From Paratinospora sagittata (lineage: Eukaryota > Streptophyta > Magnoliopsida > Ranunculales > Menispermaceae), in NCBI GenBank assembly GCA_035771175.1, contig CM069597.1, positions 47,375,991-47,439,990 of the forward strand: a stretch of 64,000 nucleotides of DNA, given 5' to 3'. The notes below the pieces were generated by a model, which saw only the letters and a program-made list of their open reading frames with translations, made no database searches and was not told where the DNA came from. The position numbers and the translations under genes were made by a program. This document shows, piece after piece, positions 48,301 through 58,297 of this stretch. The first letter of the stretch is position 1. Each line of letters opens with the position of its first letter.

Positions 48301-51300
48301 TTTATTTAGATTACATAAAAGTCACATTTTAGGTGAAGATTTCTAATTTGTTAATATAAGCACACGAAAGTCGCATTTGGGGTAGTGATTTTGAATTTGT
48401 TTATAGCACACAAAAATATTATTTTGGTGGAAATTCGGACTTTACTTATATAAGCACACAAAAGTCCAATTTGGAGTGGAAATTATGAATTTGTTTATAT
48501 AAGTACTTGAAAATATCATTTTTGTGGAAATTATGAATTTGCTTCTATAAGCACACGAAAATCCCATTTCATTGAAAATTAGAAATATTGATATCTAAGC
48601 ACGCAAAAATTCCACTTTGGTTGAAATTAGGAATTTGCTTATGTAAGCACACAAAAATCTCATTTTGGGTGAAAATTAGGAATTTGATTATATAAGTACA
48701 TGAAAGTCCACTTTGGGTTGAAAATTTTGAATATGTTTATATAAGCACACACAAGTCACATTTTAGGTAAAAATTCATAATTTGATAATATAAGCACACG
48801 AAAGTCCCATTTGGGGTGAAGTTTTTGAATTTTCTTTTATTACCACACGAAAATCTCATTTAGGAGGAAATAAGAAATTTGCTTATCTAAGCACACAAAA
48901 ATCTCATTTTGATGGAAATTCAGACTTTGCTTATATAAGCATACGAAAATCTTATTTGGGTGGAAATTATGAATTTGCTTAAAGTACATGAAATTTCAAC
49001 TTTGGCTGAAAATTTTGAATTTGTTTATATAACCACACGATAGTCATATTTTATGTGAAGATTCATAATTTGTTAATATAAAAGCATGCGAAAGTCTCAT
49101 TTGGGGTGGAGATTTTGAATTTATTTATGTTAGCACACAAAAATCTCATTTCGGTAGAAATTAGGAATTTGCTAATATAAGTACCTAAAATTCCAATTTG
49201 AGCTTAAAAATTTGAATTTGTTTATATAAACACACGAAAGTCACATTTTAGGTGAAATTATGTATTTGTTAATAAAAGCACATGAAAATACCAATTTTCT
49301 TATATAAGCACACGAACGTCTAATTTGAGTTAAGATCAAGAATTTGTCTATCTAAGTATGCAAAAGTCACATTTTAGGGTGAAGATTCTTAATTTATTAA
49401 TATAAGCACTCGAAATTCCTATTTGGGGTGGAGATTTTAATTTATTTATTTAAGCACACATAAATCTCATTTAGGTGAAAATTATGAATTTGCTTATATT
49501 TATGCACACGAAAATTCCATTTCGTTGGAAGTTAGAAATTTGCTTATATAGGCATACGAAAATCTCATTTCCTTGAAAATTAGGAATTTGCTAATATAAG
49601 CACATGAAAATCTCATTTATGTTGAAATTCGGAATGTTCTTATGTAAGCACATGATTTGGGTTGAATTTATGAATTTGGCTGTACAGGTACATGAAAGTC
49701 CAATTTGGGCTGAAAATTTTGAATTTGTTTATACTAGCACACAAAAGTTACATTTTAGTTGAAAATTCATAGTTTGTTAATATAAGCACATGACAGTCCC
49801 ATTTGGGGTGGAGATTTTAAATTTGTTTATATTAGCACATGAAAATTCCATTTCGGTGGAAATTAGGAATTCGCTTATATAAACACCCGAAAATCTCATT
49901 TAGGTGGAAATTAGCAATTTGCTTATGTAAGCACATGAAAATCCATTTCGGGTGGAAATTAGTAATTTGCTTATATAAATAAGTACATGGAGTTCTAATT
50001 TGGGATGAAAAATCTGAATTTGTTTATATAAGCACATGAATGTCAAATTTTAGGTGAAATTATAGATTTGTTAATATAAGCACATGAAAGTCTCGTAGGG
50101 GTTTAAAAATTAGGAAATTGCTTATATAAGCACATGAAACTCTAATTTGAGTTAAGATCAAGAATTTGTTTATCGAAGTACACGAAATTCACATTTTAGG
50201 TAAAGAATCGTAATTTTTTAATATAAGCATATGAAAGTCTCATTTGGGGTGGAGATTTTGAATTTTTTTATATTAGCACATGAAAATATTATTTAAGTTG
50301 AAATTAGGAATTTGTTTAAATAAGCACACGGAAATCTCATTTTGTTGGAAATTAGAAATTTGCATATATAAGCAAAACGAAAATCCTACTTCGGTGGTAA
50401 TTAGGAATTTGCTTATGTAAGCACACAAAAGTCTATAAACTCAAGAAAGTCATTTAGAGTAAAACTTATGAACTTGCTTATATAAGCTCAAGAAAGTCCT
50501 ATTTAGTGTAGAAACTATGAAATTGTTCATATAAGCTTATGAAAGTCCTTTCTTAGAAAAAAGTTCCAATTTGTTTATATTAGCATACGAAAGTCTATTT
50601 AGGATCAAAGTTATGAATTCATTGATATAAGCACATGAAAGTCTCGTATAGGGTAAATTTTTTGACTTTACTAATATAAGCACACAAATCTCTCATTTAG
50701 GGTAAAATTTATGAATTTGTTTATATAAGCAAACAAAGGTCCAATTTGGGGTAAACTTATGAGATTGTATATATAAGCACACGAAAGTTCAATTTGAAAT
50801 AGAAATTATGAATTTGTTTATATAAACTTACGAAAATCCTATTTGGGATCGAAATTATGAATTTCTTTATATAAGCTCAAGGAAGTCCTAACAAATTCTT
50901 TTATATTAGCATAGTGTAGTTTTATCTTCATTTGTGGTTTCATGGTTCACGAACTTAAAGAATCCACGACAAGTTTGAAGTGGTATGCTGAGTTCTCCTT
51001 AGGGATAGCGACAAGTGTTTTAGACCTTCTTTATAACATAATTGGTTGTGCATCCCAAAGGAGGGTTGATTAAGTTAGTGCAACATTCATCTTGTGAATG
51101 AAGCTTTGAAAAAAAAAAAAAAAAAAAAAAAGAAGCTAAGAAAGGGAGTTCTAGGTGCACAAGGCTCTCGCTATTGCAATGTTTGGGGAAGGGACTATAT
51201 ATGGAGGCTTACTTCCACATTGAAAAGTTTGTTTCTGAATTCAAACTTGTGACCTCCAAGTCACAATAGAACAACCTCAATCTTTACTCCAAAACTTGTC

Positions 51301-54300
51301 CTTCCATCTTGCTAATAAAGCTCTTCAAGGAAAACTCCTTTGAAGGTTTAGGAATGCAAAGGAGGCCTTGTAGACAGAGATTTAGTTGGTGTCATTTTCT
51401 ATTTGAACCATGTCATTCATCTTGAATTTTAGGATTTAAATCGAACTATAAGATTCGACACAAGACCAAGTAAACAAAATAAATAACAATTTTTAGTTTT
51501 AGGTTTAGTTGAAAACTTCTCTCTATAACTTTTCTCAACTTCTTTCTAACCCAATGATATAGTCTTGAGACGCTTGAGCGTTTTGAAAGCTTAAGTTTGT
51601 CTACATGGAACTAAGAGAAATGCTTTAATACCGCCCTACTTCTTCTTTCTTTAGTATTTTATTCACTATTTATCATGTTGAAACCACTTATTGCTATAGG
51701 TATTAATTGTTTAATATACTTTGGAATCTATACTTTATTCGAGGGATTAGTATTCTATTACTTAGTATCTTCACACTTTGGCAGTGTTATTTAATTCCAA
51801 TTTTATACACAGAAAAACATGTATATTATTGTATTGCACATGGGAAACTATCAACAATGCTTGAACTCATCTTACTTTTTGTATGCAGGAATCGACAATA
51901 GCGAAACTATAAGGATCTATAGATCTGGGGGAGCAGACCCAGAAGGCAATCAACCTGGTGATCTTTATGTTACTATCAAGGTAACTCTTTTATTCTTTCA
52001 TCAAAAATATTTCTTTAACTTATGAGAAGTAGCAATTAGGCATGACTGTTTATACTTTATACCACCTTTGCAGGTCCGAGAAGATCCTGTTTTCCGTAGG
52101 GAAGGGCCTGACATTCATGTAGATGCCATGTTGAGTGTTACCCAGGTAATCATTTCTATTCTAAACTCTTTTTTTTTTTTTTTTTCAGTTTAGGGGTTGG
52201 GAGAGGGACTTTTCCCTGTTACTTTCTAATGTAATGCTTACAAAATGTTGACTAGGTGTTAGAATATACTCTAGTACAAGGGCATAGAACTTTTTTCTGG
52301 AGATTCAGTCAAGTTTGTACAATAGCATACTGAGTAGGGGTGTGCACAGGTCAGGCCAAGTCGACTTTGACCTCAAAATCAATCCGACCTGACATCTTTG
52401 GGGATAAAAAATATCACTTGAATCCAACCTAAAGTTATATTGGTTGAACACTGACCAACCTGATTGTTTGATCAACTTGGTAAAGTCGCAAATATAATAA
52501 TCAGGCCTAAAAGAGAAATGTTGGTATAGTCACTAGTAAATTGAATTAAAAATTAATGAAAAAAATTTAAAACTATTTGCAACGTAAAGATGCAGTGGCC
52601 TTCTCATGTGCTGCTTATTTTATAACTTCCCAGAATAACTAAAATGGGAGACATTTCGTGTCACATTCCAGACCTATATGTTGTTCGACCGGGTTGGGTC
52701 AGGTCGAGTTTGGGCCCAGACACCCACCCGACCTGGCAAAGTCAGGTGGCATTGGAAAGGACCCAATGCCACCCGCTGGGTCGGGCCAGTCGTTATGTCC
52801 TCCATTCACAGAAATCCCCAAAAAGAAACCACCAAACCCTAAAAAGCAACAAACTTTTCCCTGAAACCAAACAAACCACAACAATTAGGAAGAAACTAAA
52901 AGAAATGCAGAAGAAACCAAACCTGAAACAATCGTTAGCGTCGACAGTGGCGGCACCTGAAGCCGCTTCCGGATAGTCGACGAAAACAGCCTCTGCGCTC
53001 TTCTTGTGATGATTCTCAAAGTTGGATCAACAATCTTCAAAAGCCGTCAGTTGATGGTAATGTTGCTCCTATCATATGGCATAGCAGCAGCAGCTCTTCG
53101 CAAAGGCTTCCTTCGTAGCTTCCTCAACACTTCTTCGTATGCTCCTCCATCCGCTGCAGTCGCCATTGAAGCTCGCTCATGTACGAAGCTTGAAATGCCA
53201 GCGGTGTTCGTTAGGGATGGGGTTTAGAGAATGAAGGATAAAAAAAGAAAAGAAAAGAAAATAGAAGGACCTTAAAAAAAAAGGTGCTAAATGGGAAGGG
53301 GTGTGTTTTTTAATTTAGAGTGGCGGGTCGAGTCGGGTTACTTGGGTTGGGTTTTCACCCGGCCCTATTTGATCGGGTGGGGTTTGGTTGGGTCGGTCGG
53401 TCGGGTCATTTACACCCCTAGTACGAGCTAACAGACTCGTCATGTAGGCAAAAAGATACAAATTTATTTCAACCATTCTATTTTGAAAGTCTTAAAGTTC
53501 CATGGCTGCTGCAGGAAAGTATAGTAGGGCTTTTTATTTTTGTTGCATTATAATTTTTAGAATACATATATAAGCGATCAATTCAGTACATACATTCTAG
53601 AGAATGTTGTTTCCAACTAGACGAACATATATTTTTTTTACCGTGATCAGTGCTTCAAAAATGAACTTTCAGTTTGCAAATTGGCGTAGACCCAGGATAA
53701 CACATGAATTTTCAATTTGGTAATTAAATTTAGCATACTTGCAGCAAAAAGCATGCTGACATCTTCTATGGATGTTGGTACTATCAAATTACTTTCAAGG
53801 GTAAGTAATTGTAGTACTTTGGCTTTGTTTGTTACCTATCATTGTGATTTTAAAATTTTGATTTCGAAAACAGTTGTACCTCATGGTCCTCTCATTTGGA
53901 TGGGAGAATGGTCATTCAATTGTGCCAGTAGGTGGTAAGAATGGACGGTGATAGTGGGTTGGGACCACAGTGGTGGCAGTAATAGGATATGGTAGTTTGC
54001 AACTGCCTTTCTATTCTTCCTTTTAATTCTTTATATTATTTGGGAGGGGCGAGGGAAGTGTACTTCATTTTGAGAAAAGACTTCCATAGTTTGTCATTCG
54101 GCGCTTAGTAAATCAAAATCGATTTTGAATTAAGGAGTCCATAAGATTCAAGTACATTACAAAAATTAATATGGGCAACAACGTATAGAGTCAAGGAATT
54201 TGACTCATGGCCATCAAACCATAGTTGAAGTTGCAAGATGAATTAATCTTTGGTGACGATATGATCTTCACAAAAAATTATTCCACTTTATATTTCGTAA

Positions 54301-55975
54301 ACTAGTCACTTTGAAAATGGATGATCCACTTATGTCCCATACCTTCTTTCTCTAAGCTATCAATATAGGAATGATTTGATTTTTCTTTCTTTACGTGTGT
54401 CTATGTGCATGTGACTGATTATAATTTTCTTGTCTTCAAAAAAATCAATTCAAACTAAAGCTTATTACCTAACCGAAGTGGTAAGAAATGCCCCAAATCC
54501 GACCGTTATTATTTTTATCATTTATGCACTTGAAAATGTTGGGAAAAACACCCAAAACTCTCTAATCTTACAGATTCAATAAAGAAAAGAACAACAAAGA
54601 TTAACACCCACAAGTCGAACAAATACGTGGAAAACCCCTAAAATTAGAAAAAAAAAAAACTACGGGCAAAAACAATTCACTAATAATTGACAAGTACTTC
54701 AGAGGAATTAAACACCTCAGGTACTTTTACACCAGATAGTACATAAATCTGAAACTTTGATAAAAAAGAATAACAGAGAGAATACCCAAGAGAAAATTAG
54801 AACTCCAACCGCGTCACTCGCACAAGTTCTAAACTTTACACTCTTTCACAAAGCTTTCAAGGATACGCAAGCCTCCCCTTTGGCACAAGCTTCACCTTCT
54901 TCCTAATCTTTCACATGTTGGGATGATCAATAAATAATGAGGGACCTCTTATATGTCGACTTTCTAAACACAATATTTAAAAACTGTGACTAACAAGGAT
55001 TCCTTAGTCTACACCAACATGATTTCCTTGTTCAAATACAACTAGATTATAAAAATATTTATCCATATTCAGAAAGTCCTAATTACTTTTTAAATACATG
55101 CTCCATGTTCTAATCCAACTAGAAATTCATGTTTGAGTCAAAATTCAACAGAAAATGCATGAGAGAGAGGTGCTCACAAGTCCATGTCCTGAATTTTGGC
55201 AAATGAGTTTCTCATTTGTTTGTTTTTGGTGGTGTTATTACTTTCGTGCAGGCAATTCTGGGAGGTTCCATCCAGGTTCCAACTCTAACAGGAGATGTGG
55301 CTCTTAAGGTATCTCAGATTTATTCATTTATTTGTTGGCATGACAGTGAAACTTTACTAGGCATCTGGCTAGAGTTGACATCTGTGGGAATTCCTAATTA
55401 TAATTTGACAAAAGTAATGGATGTGTTTGGCACCTTTATAGGTGGAGCTGTTTCTCCATTTGCATTTAACATTCATCTGTTTGGCAGGTTCGTCCGGGCA
55501 CACAACCTGGTCAGAAGGTGGTTCTGAAAAGAAAAGGTGAAGGAGGGGGGCTGGGGCTGGGGTTTCTGCATTTTCTGCACTTTGTTTCCCAAATTTTCAG
55601 CTCAAGATTTCTGATTCATGCTCATTAAAATGAAAGAACCTTAAAAATGTTTTTACCTTTGTTATTATTCATCTCCAAGCATAGTTAAATTGCTATTCCT
55701 CTGTGCTCTTCTATGTAGGGATCAAGACCCGAAGCTCGTCTTCATTCGGTGATCAATTTGTGCACTTCAACGTCAGCATTCCAACGTAAGTTTCCCGATA
55801 TCAATTTGTCAGCCCTGTATTCTTCTTGTCTAACTTAGATTCTTTGGTTGGTGAAGAAACTCTTATAAATGGTTTATTGTTCAGAAATTTGTCGCAGAAA
55901 CAGCGTACCTTGATAGAAGAGTTTGGCAAGGAAGAGCAGGGAGATTATGACAGAGCTGCTGAGGCATCAGGGTAG
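36361..55975 (+). CDS. GFA2: Mitochondrial type I DnaJ (Hsp40) chaperone, GFA2-like, 18 exons
   Basis: Exons: 36361-36447, 36548-36641, 36723-36788, 36946-37031, 37401-37484, 37593-37631, 38130-38246, 39656-39703, 39814-39901, 40038-40102, 40199-40273, 42158-42230, 51889-51980, 52074-52145, 55252-55308, 55488-55536, 55719-55785, 55885-55975. All phases agree and give 449 residues (Arabidopsis GFA2 is about 456 as I recall). Seen: arginine-rich presequence, J domain about 88-152 with HPD at 117-119, Gly/Phe-rich stretch 153-190. Four zinc motifs follow ([32 protein letters not shown]), then the client-binding C-terminal domain with [20 protein letters not shown] and [13 protein letters not shown]. 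Known: GFA2 works with mitochondrial Hsp70 and is needed for polar nuclei fusion and synergid death. The start ATG opens the presequence. Introns 12 (9658 bp) and 14 (3106 bp) hold the array and transposons. Confidence 0.93.
38345..38645 (+). mobile_element. RTE-type LINE 3' remnant in GFA2 intron 7
   Basis: AAGATGGTTTGGACACCTGC, then AGACCGTTAGATGCATTGG and GGATATAGAGATAATTAAG, follow the C-terminal RT order LRWFGH-xx-RP-DA seen in the other remnants. The tail TTTAGTTGAGCCAAGTTGAA is the shared 3' end. Confidence 0.6.
38862..38963. repeat. Triplicated 35-bp repeat with internal inverted repeat, after a poly(A)
   Basis: AACTAACATGA occurs three times, each followed about 12 bp on by GTTAGTTATAAAA (the first copy has TTTTAGTT). 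CTAACAT and ATGTTAG within a unit can pair as a small hairpin. An A-run at 38838-38860 sits directly before. In GFA2 intron 7. Confidence 0.65.
39437..39501. repeat. 42-bp tandem duplication in GFA2 intron 7
   Basis: TTAATATGCTGAGGGATTCT followed by GCA occurs at 39437 and 39479. Two copies, non-coding. Confidence 0.6.
40800..41394. mobile_element. Non-autonomous hAT-like element with 8-bp target duplication
   Basis: It starts TAGGGGTGTAAGACAACCCG and ends CCGTTACACCCCTA, so the ends are inverted repeats (TAGGGGTGTAA / TTACACCCCTA). The 8 bp ATTTCAAT lie on both sides (40792-40799 and 41395-41402), as expected for hAT insertion. Subterminal regions are rich in GGGTTGGGTTGGG and its complement. 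595 bp, no transposase. In GFA2 intron 11. Confidence 0.85.
42985..43200 (-). mobile_element. L1-type LINE 3' end, antisense in GFA2 intron 12
   Basis: A T-run at about 42985-43006 is followed by GGATAGGAATGAAGAACATT and ATTGATAAGAG, the reverse of a typical plant L1 3' end plus poly(A). The coding part is missing. Confidence 0.55.
43445..50930. repeat. Large degenerate tandem array (about 49-bp unit, about 145-150 copies) in GFA2 intron 12
   Basis: Consensus by eye: GAATTTGTTTATATAAGCAC, then ACGAAAGTCCCATTTAGGGT, then GAAAATTAT, about 48-50 bp, repeated head-to-tail. Three unit starts at 45251, 45301 and 45351 show exact 50-bp spacing with one mismatch between two full units. Variants differ by a few bases or small indels. 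A two-unit marker (CACATTTTAGGTGAAG next to ATTTGGGGTGGAGATTTT) recurs about 13 times between 45718 and 50243. It is AT-rich, with no sustained ORF on either strand beyond about 70 codons. A MITE (43708-44025) interrupts the left end. Unit count is length divided by period, not an alignment. Confidence 0.9.
43708..44025. mobile_element. MITE with TGTTGTCAAGGCGG inverted ends, inside the array
   Basis: Left end GTGTTGTCAAGGCGGAAAGG, right end GGCGCCGCCTTGACAACAT: 14 bp pair exactly. GC-rich subterminal arms (GGGCCTAGGCGG and complement) enclose an AT-rich centre. About 318 bp. Array units lie on both sides, so it inserted into the array. No clear target duplication found. Confidence 0.7.
51130..51300 (-). 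mobile_element. Au-SINE-like element, antisense in GFA2 intron 12
   Basis: On + it reads GGAGTTCTAGGTGCACAAGG, then GTTTGGGGAAGGGAC, then TTCAAACTTGTGACCTCCAA and GTCACAATAGAACAACCTC. This is the complement of the box-B and 5' part of the SINE at 4785. An A-run at 51111-51130 precedes it. Confidence 0.55.
52335..53420. mobile_element. hAT-like element, about 1.09 kb, possibly carrying a captured gene fragment
   Basis: It begins TAGGGGTGTGCACAGGTCAG and ends GGTCATTTACACCCCTA, matching the terminal repeats of the 40800 element. Flanks ATACTGAG and GTACGAGC are similar only if a 1-bp gap is allowed, so the duplication is imperfect. The middle (about 52870-53225) is clearly more GC-rich than the rest and looks exon-like. 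In GFA2 intron 14. Confidence 0.65.
53047..53166 (-). pseudogene. Possible captured host gene fragment inside the hAT-like element
   Basis: On the minus strand a 39-codon frame starts [20 protein letters not shown] and stops at TGA. Codon use is GC-rich and exon-like, and 5'-leader-like sequence precedes it. I do not recognise the donor gene. It could equally be chance. Confidence 0.3.
54537..55150. mobile_element. Solo LTR, 614 bp (Copia-like), with GAAAA target duplication
   Basis: It starts TGTTGGGAAAAACACCC and ends GTCAAAATTCAACA, with TGTTG/CAACA as perfect inverted ends. GAAAA flanks it on both sides (54532-54536, 55151-55155). No internal retrotransposon genes. It lies in GFA2 intron 14, 101 bp before exon 15. 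Copia assignment is inferred from the TGTTG start and small size. Confidence 0.78.
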
Positions 55976-57073
55976 AGATGACAAGAGTAATCTGGTGCCC
56001 AAGTAATGGTCGTCATTTTTCCAGTTCCAATTTTCCTAGGAGCCACAAACAGGTCATCGGATCGGACCTTCGACAGCAATTTTTAGTTACTATTGTCATA
56101 ATTCATTTTACTTTGTACGCTTATGTATATTTTATGCCCCCCATAACTAAAAAGAACATTAAATCAAGCCGCTGTAGAAGAACCAAATACAAAAATTCTA
56201 TATGTCGTAATATTCCTTATATAATGAACAGATGATTTTTACTTTTGAACACTTTTTTTTCCTCCTATTTTATTTAATTTATAGGTTATATAGTTTTGTC
56301 ACTGTATTTTAAGAAAGATGTGGGGATGCCAAGGAGCCAAAAGGGAAAGCATTGAGAAATAATTTTTTGTTGTTTTCATATATTAATCCATTTTCTTAGT
56401 AAATTGTTGATAAAATTATATTTTTTTGTTAAGGTAAATCATGAAAGACTTTTAATAAATATTAAGAGAAGAAAAGGATGTTGATTTTTGGATAATAAAA
56501 ATTATTAATGGATAATAATAATATTGTATATATATATATATAATATTTAATGGATAATAATAACAATTTATAGATAACTTTGCATCGTGCGGACTGTGGA
56601 GACATATGTTAATAATATATGCGTATTAATTTAAATTATTAATTGGGTATACTAATGGTACAGGATACAGCCAACCCACCTGTTGTATATTAAAAACAAA
56701 AAGAATTGTTATTTAATTTGAAATACATGTATCCCAATCACCAAATCAAATATTAAATAAAATGTGTACCAATCAAAAGCTTGAAAATAAAACCTACGAG
56801 AAATATATAATAAATAAAAAATTAATCTGTAACTTCGCATTAGAGAATGAAAGCAAAAATAGAAAGTTCAGGTTATATACAAATGCTATAGAAAGTTCAG
56901 GTTGTATTCAAATGCTGATTAACATCTGCAGTTGCGTTTCTATTCAAACTAGGATGATTCAAATGCTATAGAATGTTCAGGTTGTGAAATAGAAAGTTCA
57001 GTTGTATTCAAATACTGATTAACATCTGCAGTTGCGTTTGTATTCAAACTAGGATGATTAAGCTCCATTCGCT
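55976..57073. other. Intergenic: GFA2 3' end to LARP promoter, with an 80-100 bp tandem repeat
   Basis: AT-rich. 56881-56960 (AAATGCTATAGAAAGTTCAG, then AACATCTGCAGTTGCGTTT) is repeated at 56961-57060 with a 22-bp insertion (GTTGTGAAATAGAAAGTTCA). No gene seen. Confidence 0.6.
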
Positions 57074-57081
57074 TATAAATA
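57074..57081 (+). promoter_or_regulatory. TATA box of the La-motif protein gene
   Basis: TATAAATA, about 224 bp before the start codon. A transcription start near 57105 would put the 71-bp duplication in the 5' leader. Confidence 0.45.
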
Positions 57082-57151
57082 AACAGGTTTGGTCATCAAA
57101 CTTCACTTCATCAATCTCTGGTTTATTTTGTTGATTTGGAGAAGCGGAAAT

Positions 57152-57293
57152 CTTAGAGGGAAGTTCAGGTGTTATTAAGTTTTAGTTCTTCTTGATATAT
57201 CTCTGGTTATTCCTTCTTCCTGCTTAGAGGGAAGTTCAGGTTTTATTAAGTTTTAGTTGTTCTTGATATATCTCTGGTTATTCCTTCTTCCTG
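57152..57293 (+). repeat. 71-bp tandem duplication in the LARP 5' leader
   Basis: CTTAGAGGGAAGTTCAGGTG starts at 57152 and its copy (with GGTT) at 57223; the text to TTATTCCTTCTTCCTG is the same apart from two bases seen. The second copy ends 11 bp before the start codon. Recent duplication. Confidence 0.85.
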
Positions 57294-57304
57294 CTTGATT
57301 AATC

Positions 57305-58297
57305 ATGGAGTTTCCTGACCAAGTCATTTCAGTTTCTTCTTTTTCTTCTTCTTCTTCTTCAACCCATCACCCAAGATCTTCCAATCAAAATCCTAGACAA
57401 AGGGGAAGAACATTCAATGCAAGAGGAAATAATGTTTTTCAGAATCGAAATTCTTATTCTAACAGGTATTCTCAGCCTCGCTTACGAGGCAATGACGCAG
57501 CTACTGTTAATGTCAATAGCTACTACTGGTCTAATGGGTTTGTTAATCATGGCCCTTTTTCCAACTTTCCTCATCAACCACTTCCTCAGTACGATCTTCC
57601 CCCATATAATTTCACTCCCATGCAAGATCATGATCAATATCTTCCATACTTCAATCCGTCCCCGCAGCCACCCATTCTCCCTTATCCTCTTCCTCCTCAA
57701 TTCCCATTAGATTATTTGCCCATCGACCATCCCTATTTCAATGAATATTCCAACATTAATGCCTTTTATGGTGCTCTTCCAAATCAGATGGTACCACCAC
57801 CACCACCGGTGCAATACTCTTTCAATATGGAACCAGCACCAGCACCAGTGCTGCCAGTACCACCAAGACGTCCTCAGGCTCTTCCAGTGCAGAATTTGAG
57901 TGACCCAGAAGCTGATTTGCGCGCAGCAATACGTAAACAAATAGAATATTACTTCAGCGAGGAGAACTTGGTGAAAGATGATTATCTAAAGAGCAAGATG
58001 GATGAGGAAGGTTGGGTGTCGGCTGAGCTTATTGCTGGATTCTACAAGGTTGCGCGCATGACCCACAATGTTGAACTGGTGCTCAGAGCATTGAGACCCT
58101 CGCAAGTGGTTGAAGTGCAAGGAAATAGAATGCGTAGGCGTGGGGATTGGAGAAGATTTGTTGTTCAACAACAAATTCCTAGTACTTCTTCAAGTGCAAG
58201 TGTCGTAGAGGAAACTGCAGATAATTCTGAACAAGACAAGTTGATTGCTGGTGTTCAGAGCATTCAACTGGAACCGAAAGAAGATGAAGTTCACTAA
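57305..58297 (+). CDS. La-related protein with La motif, LARP1-like, intronless
   Basis: Single exon, 330 residues. Seen: serine/asparagine-rich and arginine-rich start; a long proline/tyrosine-rich disordered middle (about 80-195) including five prolines in a row; and a La motif at about 204-285 (IRKQIEYYFSEENLVKDDYL, GWVSAELIAGFYKVARMT, VVEVQGNRMRRRGDWRRFV). Known: plant LARP1 proteins (LARP1a-c) have this La motif and some also a DM15 region; they bind mRNA and act in heat-induced decay, TOP mRNA translation or senescence. Here no DM15 is present and the gene is short and without introns, so it could be a retrocopy or a lineage-specific LARP1c-type gene. The TATA box and leader duplication are upstream. 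Confidence 0.85.
   Translation: MEFPDQVISVSSFSSSSSSTHHPRSSNQNPRQRGRTFNARGNNVFQNRNSYSNRYSQPRLRGNDAATVNVNSYYWSNGFVNHGPFSNFPHQPLPQYDLPPYNFTPMQDHDQYLPYFNPSPQPPILPYPLPPQFPLDYLPIDHPYFNEYSNINAFYGALPNQMVPPPPPVQYSFNMEPAPAPVLPVPPRRPQALPVQNLSDPEADLRAAIRKQIEYYFSEENLVKDDYLKSKMDEEGWVSAELIAGFYKVARMTHNVELVLRALRPSQVVEVQGNRMRRRGDWRRFVVQQQIPSTSSSASVVEETADNSEQDKLIAGVQSIQLEPKEDEVH

Noticed and set aside
43445..50930. CRISPR-like array
   Set aside because: Plant nuclear DNA; units adjoin without unique spacers and degenerate gradually, which is tandem satellite structure.
43445..50930. Centromeric satellite
   Set aside because: The array is confined to one intron with intact exons on both sides and the unit (about 49 bp) is shorter than usual plant centromere monomers.
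43445..50930. Array of working TATA-box promoters
   Set aside because: TATATAAG recurs only because the unit does; no initiator or downstream ORF is associated.
52644..53227. Separate protein gene with 110- and 73-codon + strand frames
   Set aside because: The frames lie inside the hAT-like element, have no recognisable domain and cross its arms.
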